Under the pieces are notes generated by a model. It did not search any database. It was given only the letters and a program-made list of their open reading frames with translations, and was not told the origin of the DNA. Both the position numbers and the translations under genes were made by a program. This document shows, piece by piece, positions 1 to 5,741 of a stretch of 5,741 nt of DNA. This DNA comes from Candidatus Altimarinota bacterium. GTDB taxonomy: Bacteria > Patescibacteriota > Gracilibacteria > UBA4473. Position 1 is the stretch's first letter. Every line of letters starts with the position of its first letter. The stretch lies in the NCBI GenBank assembly GCA_026982915.1, contig JALWQU010000101.1:1-5741 (forward strand). The letters are read 5' to 3'.

Positions 1-1
1 G

Positions 2-2842
2 GGCAGTATCATTCGTTTTATCCTCATTCGTCTCGGGTGGCTCGGGCGATCGGTTTATGAACTACGGTTTATTGGGTTAATCTTTGCGGCTATTTTTACC
101 AAAGCCGAATGGTCAACCATCTGGTCCGGTCAAGATTGGTGGGTAACCGCGATGAATATTGGATTTCTGGTGCTGGATATTTATACCGTCTTTATTCTTA
201 CTCGGTTTTTAATCCGTTTTTTGTACCGACATCACGAAGCCCGAAAACTGATTCATCTCAGCATTCTTCTGCCTCGTAACGATTCAAAACTCGATAACGA
301 AAAACGAACCGAAAAGGATTTTCACGAACAAATAGGAAAAGCCGAGCAGTTTTTTCGAGCTATACACGAAACACGAGATCTCAACCTTTATAATGTTATT
401 GTAAAAAGATTCCTCTGGGGAAAACCGCATATTTCTTTTGAATTCCAATTCCAAAAACAACAACTTTATTTTGTGGTTGTCTGTGATCCTTATTATAAAA
501 AGATTATCCAGAAACAAATCACTTCTTTTTATGAGTCGGCCGAAATCGTCGAAATCCCCAAAAAAGACCGATTTGATTTTGATAAATCATCGTATACCAA
601 TGGTTATTACCTGCATTTGATGCAGGATTTTTGGTATCCCATTCAGACCTATAAACAGATCGAAGATGATGCCATGAATAATCTGGCTAACTCCTTTTCA
701 AAACTAGCCGTCGATGAAAAAGCGGTTATTCAGATGGTTATTCATCCAAAATCGAGAAAATGGCGAAAAAAAGCCAATGAAGAAGGAACGAGAATGAGTA
801 AGGGGAAAAAAGAAACGAAGTGTAGAATGGCGGGCTTGGGTTGGATTTTAAATCTTTTTTGGACCCCTATTCGTATCCTTCTCCGTGGTTATGATCCGGC
901 TATTGATGGGGTTTCCAATGCGCCAGGAGCTTCTGGTGGTGATAGCTATGTGCGAATGCTCCAGACCGACGAAGAAATCGCCAAATCCGTAGGAGAAAAA
1001 TCAACTCAGTCGGGTTATGATGTCGTTATTCGAGCTCTAGCATCAACGCCCAATACAACACGAACACAAGAAATTTTGAATTCGATGTTTGTCTCTTTCA
1101 ATGCTTTTAAGGGAAAAGGACGAAATCAGTTTCAAAATCGAAGGATTATTCCTTTAGATTTTATAAATGCGCCGCTCATAAAGCATAATTTTAAATATCG
1201 AATGGGCGATTTATTCGAGAAAAACTCTATCCTTTGCTCTGAAGAATTGGCTACGATTTTTCATTTTCCTGATGCCAGATACAATAAGATCCCAACCATT
1301 AAATGGCTTGATTACAAGGTTTTACCGCCACCCATAAACCTCCCTGAAGAAGGCGTTATTATTGGAAATTCTGTTTATCGAGGCATTAAACGTGAAGTTC
1401 GTATTAAAAGAAATGATCGGACCCGTCATTTTTATGTTATCGGGAAGTCCGGATCAGGGAAATCGGTCCTACTAGAATGGATGGCGGGACAAGATGTTCA
1501 GCGAAATGAAGGGATTTGTGTCATTGATCCGCATGGTGATCTAGTGGAAGATGTCCTTTCGCGTGTCCCCAAAGAACGAGCGAAAGAAGTTATTGTCTTT
1601 GATCCCGCCGATCGAGAACGACCTATGGGGCTTAATATCCTGGAAGCTAAAACGGAGGAAGAACGAGATAGAGCCTCCCTTGACGCGATGGAAATTTTTA
1701 TCAAACTATTCGGAAATGAAATTTTTGGTCCACGGATCCAGCATTACTTTCGGAATGGATGCTTGACGCTTATGGCGGATGAAGAAGAGGGCGCGACGCT
1801 CATTGACATTCCTCGACTATTTATCGATGATGATTTCCAAAGATATAAGGTAGCCAAGCTAAAAAATGCCATGGTTAGAGCTTTTTGGGAAAATGAAATG
1901 GCGAATACGGGTGATCGAGAAAAACAAGAAATGATCCCGTACTTTACTTCAAAATTTGGACCGTTTGTGACCAATACGACCATGCGGAATATTATCGGAC
2001 AAACTAAGTCGGCTTTTAATATTCGAGAAGCTATGGATAGTCAAAAAGTCGTTCTTATTAATCTTTCTAAGGGGAAAATTGGGGGTATTAATGCTCAACT
2101 CTTGGGACTGATTATGGTTTCAAAAATCAACCAAGCCGCTATGGCACGGGCTGATATGGCCAAAGAAGATCGAAAAGATTTTTACCTTTATGTGGATGAA
2201 TTCCAAAATTTCGCCACCGATACCTTTGCGACAATTCTCTCTGAAGCCCGTAAATATCGATTGAACCTCATCATGGCGCATCAATATATCGCGCAATTAT
2301 CAGAATCAGCTGGTGGTGTGGCTATTGGTCAAAAAGATTCGAAAATTAAAGACGCGGTGTTTGGGAATGTGGGATCAATGATGAGTTTTAAAGTTGGGGC
2401 TGAAGATGCGGAATATCTGGAAAAGGAATACGCGCCAACGCTTTCGCAACAAGATATTCTAGGAATTGCTAATTACAAGGCCTACATCAAGCTAAATATT
2501 GACAATACTACTTCTCGACCGTTTTCACTAGAAACTATTTGGGATCCAGATGGGCGGAATTACAAAGTAGCAGAGGTTATTAAAAAGTATTCACGGATGA
2601 AACACGGACGAAAGAAAGAGTTTGTAGATGCCGAAATAGAAGCCCGAATGGGGGTTGATAATCTTTCAAAGATAGCCGAAACCGCTGAAGCCGATCCTAC
2701 CGTGGCGGCGGTTGTACAAGAAAAAGAGGCTACTTTTGCGGCGAAAGAGCCGGTAAATACTGGCCCAGTACCAGCGCCAATAACACCGCCCGTGGCAACA
2801 CCACCAACGACCATCCCTCAAGAGGATAAAGGCCTACAATAA
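2..2842 (+). CDS. VirD4/TraG-like type IV secretion DNA-translocating ATPase, 5'-partial
   Basis: Probable membrane-anchored P-loop ATPase of the VirD4/TraG/TraD and HerA-like group, which pump DNA or nucleoprotein through type IV secretion channels at the inner membrane. The frame is open from base 2, so the true start is probably upstream. The first ATG is at 152 (residues below count from it), with a GGTGGG eight bases before it, so a start there is possible. Hydrophobic stretches lie before it and at residues 1-25. Residues 60-400 are a long soluble region. Walker A is GKSGSGKS at 431-438, followed by CVIDPHGDL around D459. Walker B is YVDEFQNF with D682 and E683. A sensor-like LIMAHQYIAQL holds H710 and Q711, as in the TraG/TraD C-terminal (TraM-recognition) domain. 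The last ~45 residues are Pro/Ala/Thr-rich and probably disordered. No relaxase or other T4SS gene is visible, so a role in conjugation is unproven; DNA export, uptake or HerA-like processing remain possible. Confidence 0.85.
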   Translation, partial: GSIIRFILIRLGWLGRSVYELRFIGLIFAAIFTKAEWSTIWSGQDWWVTAMNIGFLVLDIYTVFILTRFLIRFLYRHHEARKLIHLSILLPRNDSKLDNEKRTEKDFHEQIGKAEQFFRAIHETRDLNLYNVIVKRFLWGKPHISFEFQFQKQQLYFVVVCDPYYKKIIQKQITSFYESAEIVEIPKKDRFDFDKSSYTNGYYLHLMQDFWYPIQTYKQIEDDAMNNLANSFSKLAVDEKAVIQMVIHPKSRKWRKKANEEGTRMSKGKKETKCRMAGLGWILNLFWTPIRILLRGYDPAIDGVSNAPGASGGDSYVRMLQTDEEIAKSVGEKSTQSGYDVVIRALASTPNTTRTQEILNSMFVSFNAFKGKGRNQFQNRRIIPLDFINAPLIKHNFKYRMGDLFEKNSILCSEELATIFHFPDARYNKIPTIKWLDYKVLPPPINLPEEGVIIGNSVYRGIKREVRIKRNDRTRHFYVIGKSGSGKSVLLEWMAGQDVQRNEGICVIDPHGDLVEDVLSRVPKERAKEVIVFDPADRERPMGLNILEAKTEEERDRASLDAMEIFIKLFGNEIFGPRIQHYFRNGCLTLMADEEEGATLIDIPRLFIDDDFQRYKVAKLKNAMVRAFWENEMANTGDREKQEMIPYFTSKFGPFVTNTTMRNIIGQTKSAFNIREAMDSQKVVLINLSKGKIGGINAQLLGLIMVSKINQAAMARADMAKEDRKDFYLYVDEFQNFATDTFATILSEARKYRLNLIMAHQYIAQLSESAGGVAIGQKDSKIKDAVFGNVGSMMSFKVGAEDAEYLEKEYAPTLSQQDILGIANYKAYIKLNIDNTTSRPFSLETIWDPDGRNYKVAEVIKKYSRMKHGRKKEFVDAEIEARMGVDNLSKIAETAEADPTVAAVVQEKEATFAAKEPVNTGPVPAPITPPVATPPTTIPQEDKGLQ

Positions 2843-2868
2843 AGAGATATAAAAATAGGATAGAAAAT

Positions 2869-2896
2869 TTGGCATTCTTTTTCTTTTCTCTATAAT
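2869..2896 (+). promoter_or_regulatory. Sigma-70-type promoter of the tRNA gene
   Basis: A -35 box TTGGCA (2869-2874, one mismatch to TTGACA) and a perfect -10 box TATAAT (2891-2896) are separated by 16 bp. Transcription would start near 2903, leaving a leader of roughly 17 nt before the mature tRNA 5' end. The position, 27 bp after the ATPase stop codon, indicates that the tRNA is transcribed independently of the upstream gene. Confidence 0.75.
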
Positions 2897-2919
2897 GCCT
2901 TTCGGTTTACCTGTAACAC

Positions 2920-2995
2920 AGGCCAGTAGCTCACCGGTTAGAGCAGGGCGCTCATAACGCCTTGGTAGTGAGTTCAACTCTCACCTGGCCTACCA
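2920..2995 (+). tRNA. tRNA with CAU anticodon (elongator Met by anticodon; lysidine-type Ile2 plausible)
   Basis: A complete 76-nt cloverleaf with encoded CCA. The acceptor stem AGGCCAG/CTGGCCT has 7 Watson-Crick pairs and the D stem is GCTC/GAGC. The anticodon stem GGGCG/CGCCT has one G-T pair and carries the loop CTCATAA. The variable loop is TGGTA. The T stem GTGAG/CTCAC carries the loop TTCAACT, and the discriminator A is followed by CCA. CAU can mean initiator Met, elongator Met or Ile2 (lysidine-modified, reading AUA). Initiator is excluded by a paired 1-72 and the lack of three consecutive G-C pairs next to the anticodon loop. C4-G69, C5-G68 and the TTGGT after the anticodon stem resemble E. 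coli Ile2 more than E. coli elongator Met. Oddity: the Levitt positions are C15 and A48 rather than a purine/pyrimidine pair. Confidence 0.95.
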
Positions 2996-3013
2996 CTACC
3001 TCAGATAGAACTC

Positions 3014-3060
3014 CGATCTTTCCGTTTGTTGCTTCGCACCAAACTACAAAATCTCCGTTC
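3014..3060 (+). repeat. Hairpin repeat, copy 1
   Basis: First of two similar units 121 bp apart. It has an invariant left block CGATCTTTCCGTTT, a variable centre and an invariant right block AAACTACAAAATCTCCGTTC. The centre (3024-3044) folds as GTTTG and TGC pairing with GCA and CAAAC around a TTC loop, with one T-C mismatch. The right edge shows a local near-duplication, ATCTCCGTTC followed by ATCTTCGTTC, ending at CATAAA. It is non-coding and lies between the tRNA and mraY. It could be a dispersed REP-like element or a structured leader segment; two copies in one window cannot decide. Confidence 0.75.
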
Positions 3061-3074
3061 CATCTTCGTTCATA

Positions 3075-3115
3075 AAAAAAACCGCTTGGTAATCAGCTTC
3101 ATTCGCGATTTTTTT
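3075..3115. terminator. A/T-tract stem-loop, possible bidirectional terminator
   Basis: AAAAAAACCGC (3075-3085) pairs with GCGATTTTTTT (3105-3115) with one C-A mismatch, closing a 19-nt loop. The A and T tracts on the two arms are the arrangement expected of a bidirectional rho-independent terminator. On the + strand it would end the tRNA transcript. The GC core is only three pairs and the loop is long, so the stem is weak. Eight further A residues follow directly (3116-3123). Confidence 0.3.
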
Positions 3116-3134
3116 AAAAAAAACACAGGTGCTA

Positions 3135-3182
3135 CGATCTTTCCGTTTATTAATTCAACCATAAACTACAAAATCTCCGTTC
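3135..3182 (+). repeat. Hairpin repeat, copy 2, abutting mraY
   Basis: Second unit with the same 14-nt left block and 20-nt right block as the copy at 3014. The centre differs but still folds: GTTTAT (3145-3150) pairs with ATAAAC (3161-3166). The G-C pair of copy 1 is replaced by an A-T pair at the same stem position, which supports a conserved hairpin. The unit ends eight bases before the mraY ATG, so it occupies the place where a ribosome binding site or leader would be. Confidence 0.75.
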
Positions 3183-3190
3183 ATAAATAA

Positions 3191-4261
3191 ATGAATTCCA
3201 TTCACACACAAAACCTGATCGAGATAATGGGCTATAGTTTTGTGGCTTTTTTGATTGGTATTTTTTGTTATCCAGCCTTTATTCGATTCATTCAACGCTA
3301 CAAACTAACGCAGAAAATACGAACCGATGATATAACCGGAAAAAAGGCAAAACTCTTTGCGGCTCTCCACGCTCACAAATCAGGTACTCCTAGTATGGGG
3401 GGGGCGGTTATTATTTTGGCCGTGCTTTCCACTATTATTTTTTCCCGACTATTAGCCTACCTCGGTATTATTGATCATTCCCTTCTCAATAGAGGCGAAA
3501 CATATCTTCCAATACTAACCCTCTTTGGCGTTGGGTGCTTGGGGCTTCTTGATGATTATTTAAATATAACCGAAAAATCTAACCAAAAAGGTCTTTCTTC
3601 TCGTGTAAAATTTTGGAGCTTATTCGGATTTGCACTCATAGGCGCTCTTTGGTTTGTCTTTAAACTGGAATACGGTATTACCTACCCTATTCATGTCCCT
3701 GGTGTTGGTGATTTCAATATTGGTTACTGGTATCTCCCTCTTTTTGTTTTTATTATTGTTGGCGTTTCCAATGCCGTAAATATCACGGATGGACTAGATG
3801 GACTTGCTGGTGGACTCCTTTCTATTGCTTACGGAACTTTCGCCGTTATTGCTTATTTCTATGGATTACCGATACTCGCTACTTTTTGTGCGGTTATTAC
3901 GGCCAGTATAACCTCTTTTCTTTGGTATAATGTACCACCCGCCAAAATTTACATGGGCGATACCGGATCACTTGCTTTAGGCGCTACTCTAGGCGTTATC
4001 GCTATGCTTACAAATGCTATTTTTATTTTGGCTATTATTGGTATGATCTTTGTAATAGAAACCTTGTCCGTTATGCTTCAACTTTTCTGGAAAAAATATT
4101 TCAAGAGAAAACTCTTCCTCATCGCGCCTATACACCATCACTTTGAAGCCAAAGGTTGGTCTGAAACACAAATTGTTATGCGATTTTGGATTGTGGGGGC
4201 GATCTTTGGTGTTTTGGGTCTCTTTATCGGACTATTCGGTATGGGTAAATCAGGTTTTTAA
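3191..4261 (+). CDS. mraY: Phospho-N-acetylmuramoyl-pentapeptide-transferase (lipid I synthase)
   Basis: Integral membrane enzyme that transfers phospho-MurNAc-pentapeptide from UDP to undecaprenyl phosphate, making lipid I, the first membrane step of peptidoglycan synthesis. At 356 aa it has normal family length and many hydrophobic segments, as expected for a ten-helix protein. Family motifs appear in order: HKSGTPSMGG (62-71), the catalytic Asp pair D121-D122 in LLDDYLN, NITDGLDGLAGG (197-208), YMGDTGSL (254-261) and the HHHFE loop (315-319). Oddity: the usual DDxxK motif reads DDYLN, with Asn125 in place of Lys. The ATG at 3191 has no Shine-Dalgarno; an in-frame ATG at 3227 (residue 13) is an alternative that still precedes the first membrane helix. 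No mur or fts partner is adjacent, so it is outside a classical dcw cluster here. The exchanger gene follows after 18 bp. Confidence 0.96.
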   Translation: MNSIHTQNLIEIMGYSFVAFLIGIFCYPAFIRFIQRYKLTQKIRTDDITGKKAKLFAALHAHKSGTPSMGGAVIILAVLSTIIFSRLLAYLGIIDHSLLNRGETYLPILTLFGVGCLGLLDDYLNITEKSNQKGLSSRVKFWSLFGFALIGALWFVFKLEYGITYPIHVPGVGDFNIGYWYLPLFVFIIVGVSNAVNITDGLDGLAGGLLSIAYGTFAVIAYFYGLPILATFCAVITASITSFLWYNVPPAKIYMGDTGSLALGATLGVIAMLTNAIFILAIIGMIFVIETLSVMLQLFWKKYFKRKLFLIAPIHHHFEAKGWSETQIVMRFWIVGAIFGVLGLFIGLFGMGKSGF

Positions 4262-4279
4262 TAAATTAACTTTTTCATT

Positions 4280-5290
4280 ATGTTTGATTTTATGAACAAT
4301 CTCGGTCTCGTTTGGTTAATGCTTATTGTTATTAGTTCCTTGGGTCTTATTCTCAAGGCCGCCGATGTTTTCGTACAAGGCGCCTCCTCTATTTCTTTAA
4401 AGCTAGGGATTACGCCTTTTGTTGTAGGACTCACTATTGTGGCTATTGGTACCTCCGCCCCAGAACTTTTTGTCAACGTCATTGCGGCTACCTCTGGTGC
4501 CACCGACCTCTCAATTGGAAATATCTTAGGGTCAAACACTGCCGGAATCCTTCTTGGACTTGGAATATCCGCTATTATGGTGCCACTTCAACTAAAATCA
4601 GAAACCGTCTGGAAAGAAATCCCCTTTTCCTTACTGGGAGCTATAATGGTTGTTGTTTTTGGAATGGACAAATTGCTTGATGGATCTCCTGAGAATGTCC
4701 TCAATCGAAGTGAAGGTATAGCCCTTCTTTTCTTTTTCTTTATTTTTATTATTTATACTTTTGGACTAAATAAAGCCAAAGCAGAAGCAGATGAAGAAGA
4801 CAGTCTTATTGAAATGAGCTGGCTAAAATCTATTGGCTATATTTTTATAGGACTTTTAGGGCTTATCCTTAGTGGTAGCCTTGTGGTTGAATCAGCCGTT
4901 GGTATCGCTTCCAAAATGGGGCTTTCTCAAAATTTAATAGGACTCACTATTATTGCCGCAGGAACATCACTCCCTGAAATCGTAACCGCTATTATAGCCG
5001 CAAAAAAAGGACATATTGATATGGTGGTTGGTGGTATTGTAGGAACCATTATTTTTAATATCTTTTTTGCGCTCGGTGTCACCGCTACTGTTGCCCCACT
5101 ACCCTTCAAAAAAGATAATATCCTTGATGCCGTCTTTTTAATGCTTATTACCGTTATTTTCTTTATCTTTATGTTTATCGGTAAAAAACACCAACTTACT
5201 CGCTGGGAAGGTATTTGCTTTGTGCTTTTATATATTGGCTATATCTCTTTTGCCGTTTTACGGGAAGTACTAGGGCTTTCCTTCATTTAG
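4280..5290 (+). CDS. CaCA-family sodium/calcium exchanger-like membrane protein
   Basis: A 336-aa membrane antiporter of the Ca2+:cation antiporter (CaCA) superfamily, expected to exchange Na+ (or H+/K+) for Ca2+ or another divalent ion across the inner membrane. It shows the diagnostic two inverted alpha repeats. Alpha-1 has GLTIVAIGTSAPE (50-62) and GNILGSN (80-86). Alpha-2 has GLTIIAAGTSLPE (221-233) and a divergent GGIVGTII (251-258). The acidic residues E62 and E233 are kept. A charged cytosolic loop (about 164-182) separates the halves. Oddities: the position 27 residues after the alpha-1 Glu is Gly89 instead of Asn, and alpha-2 lacks the usual GN and GSN asparagines. The start lies 18 bp after mraY with no Shine-Dalgarno, so the two are probably co-transcribed; ATG 4292 is an alternative start. 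The TAG stop coincides with the left edge of a MITE-like element. Confidence 0.93.
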   Translation: MFDFMNNLGLVWLMLIVISSLGLILKAADVFVQGASSISLKLGITPFVVGLTIVAIGTSAPELFVNVIAATSGATDLSIGNILGSNTAGILLGLGISAIMVPLQLKSETVWKEIPFSLLGAIMVVVFGMDKLLDGSPENVLNRSEGIALLFFFFIFIIYTFGLNKAKAEADEEDSLIEMSWLKSIGYIFIGLLGLILSGSLVVESAVGIASKMGLSQNLIGLTIIAAGTSLPEIVTAIIAAKKGHIDMVVGGIVGTIIFNIFFALGVTATVAPLPFKKDNILDAVFLMLITVIFFIFMFIGKKHQLTRWEGICFVLLYIGYISFAVLREVLGLSFI

Positions 5291-5307
5291 AACCTATTTA
5301 ATATCTT
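5290..5307 (+). repeat. Left terminal inverted repeat
   Basis: GAACCTATTTAATATCTT is the reverse complement of the right end at 5461-5478 except at its seventh base (A5296). Its first G is also the third base of the exchanger's TAG stop codon. Confidence 0.75.
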
Positions 5308-5460
5308 ACAAAATGTGTAATAAAAAGGTAATTACCAGAAAATTTCGAACAAAAATCTAATAGTTTGGCTGTAAAAACCTTAAATTTCCGAGCAATATCT
5401 CGATATTCTTCAAAAATTTGCACTTTTTTCGCTCAAAATCTTAAATTTTATGTCTCGAAA

Positions 5461-5478
5461 AAGATATTAAACAGGTTC
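5461..5478 (-). repeat. Right terminal inverted repeat
   Basis: AAGATATTAAACAGGTTC mirrors the left end with a single mismatch (C5472). TTAG follows directly, matching the TTAG that overlaps the left boundary. Confidence 0.75.
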
Positions 5479-5482
5479 TTAG

Positions 5483-5511
5483 TTGATAACTCAGACTAAA
5501 AAAGATATAAT
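5483..5511 (+). promoter_or_regulatory. Near-consensus sigma-70 promoter of the 3' partial gene
   Basis: The -35 box TTGATA (5483-5488, one mismatch to TTGACA) and the perfect -10 box TATAAT (5506-5511) are separated by an ideal 17 bp. The expected start near 5518 gives a leader of about 22 nt before the ATG at 5540. The -35 begins one base after the right-hand TTA of the MITE-like element, so the insertion left the promoter intact. Confidence 0.8.
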
Positions 5512-5539
5512 AACTACTAGCAAAGATAAAATAAAAATC

Positions 5540-5741
5540 ATGAAAAAAAAGGATACAACAGAGCAGGGGGCCAAAAAATCACTTATCGAAACCTTTGGCG
5601 AAAAGAAACGAGAAGCCGAAGAAATTGACAAAGAAAGTGTCAATTTAGCTAAAGAAAATAATATAAAAATAGAAAAAGATCTTATTCCCAAAGGGGATAA
5701 ACTACTATCAGCCCTCGGATACATCTCCTTTCTTTGTATTC
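5540..5741 (+). CDS. Small membrane protein with charged N-terminus, possibly DUF4870/Tic20-like, 3'-partial
   Basis: An open frame of 67 codons from ATG 5540 that runs off the window. The first ~50 residues are strongly charged, rich in Lys and Glu (for example GEKKREAEEIDKE), and probably cytosolic or helical. A hydrophobic segment then begins: KGDKLLSALGYISFLCI. The motif LLSALGYISFLC resembles the first membrane helix of small DUF4870/Tic20-like proteins; with only the beginning visible this is tentative and no function can be given. The start is favoured by a strong promoter 29 bp upstream. An in-frame stop at 5480-5482 limits upstream extension, and TTG 5483 is a poorer alternative because it lies in the -35 box. 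No Shine-Dalgarno is visible in the AT-rich leader. Confidence 0.75.
   Translation, partial: MKKKDTTEQGAKKSLIETFGEKKREAEEIDKESVNLAKENNIKIEKDLIPKGDKLLSALGYISFLCI

Larger units (their letters stand above)
5290..5478. mobile_element. MITE-like non-autonomous element, 189 bp
   Basis: An AT-rich block bounded by 18-bp terminal inverted repeats that match at 17 of 18 positions, and flanked on both sides by TTA (5287-5289 and 5479-5481), which fits a 3-bp target duplication. No plausible coding frame lies inside. Internal structure includes the perfect palindrome GGTAATTACC (5327-5336), the imperfect palindrome AATATC-TC-GATATT (5394-5407) and a 9-bp direct repeat CTTAAATTT (5379-5387 and 5440-5448). 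It was probably mobilised by a transposase encoded elsewhere; a TNA-type duplication would suit some IS5-group elements, but the family is not established. Alternatively it could be a long terminator stem or a conserved structured RNA. Confidence 0.65.

Noticed and set aside
2560..2814. Minus-strand gene opposite the end of the ATPase
   Set aside because: Its low-complexity Val/Gly/Ala/Ser composition is the antisense of the Pro/Ala/Thr-rich ATPase tail, with no promoter or recognisable domain.
152..2842. Complete ATPase gene starting at ATG 152
   Set aside because: The same frame stays open to the window edge with coding-like, hydrophobic sequence, so an upstream start is more likely, although a GGTGGG eight bases before ATG 152 leaves it possible.
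2920..2995. Initiator tRNA-fMet
   Set aside because: Positions 1-72 form an A-T pair instead of a mismatch, and the anticodon stem lacks the three consecutive G-C pairs next to the loop.
3014..3182. CRISPR array from the two ~47-bp repeats
   Set aside because: Only two imperfect copies exist, their centres vary, the gap is 74 bp of A/T-tract sequence rather than a spacer, and no cas gene is present.
5308..5460. Small gene inside the MITE-like block
   Set aside because: No frame of useful length, start context or protein-like composition was seen; the block is AT-rich with palindromes.
5491..5724. Gene on the minus strand over the right end
   Set aside because: The plus strand has a near-consensus promoter, a well-placed ATG and a charged-then-hydrophobic protein pattern; the minus frame is Ser/Phe-rich antisense shadow.

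Overview
The window reads like a compact stretch of chromosome from a bacterium of moderate to low GC. It uses the standard genetic code, since no in-frame TGA interrupts the genes. Gene starts show no clear Shine-Dalgarno sequence. A long VirD4/TraG-like ATPase, a divergent MraY and AT-rich intergenic DNA together suggest a Patescibacteria (CPR)-type genome. That assignment is an inference from protein flavour and start-site style, not proof.

Layout, left to right, all genes on the + strand. Positions 2-2842 hold most of a long membrane-anchored AAA+/RecA-type DNA-translocating ATPase whose 5' end lies outside the window. A sigma-70-like promoter (2869-2896) follows and drives a tRNA with a CAU anticodon and encoded CCA (2920-2995). 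The gap 2996-3190 carries two copies of a ~47-bp hairpin repeat flanking an A/T-tract stem-loop. Next come mraY (3191-4261, lipid I synthesis for peptidoglycan) and, 18 bp later, a CaCA-family sodium/calcium exchanger-like gene (4280-5290). Between the exchanger stop codon and the next promoter sits a 189-bp, non-coding, MITE-like element with 18-bp terminal inverted repeats and a TTA direct repeat on both sides. A near-consensus promoter abuts its right edge and leads to a partial gene (5540 to the window end) for a charged-headed small membrane protein.

mraY and the exchanger are close enough to be co-transcribed. The tRNA and the last gene each have their own promoter. No complete multi-gene defence or secretion system is visible. 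The most noteworthy signals are the MITE-like insertion with a reconstructable empty site, the paired hairpin repeats whose stems co-vary, the unusual tRNA (C15/A48 and Ile2-like features), and departures from family consensus at key residues of the exchanger and MraY.
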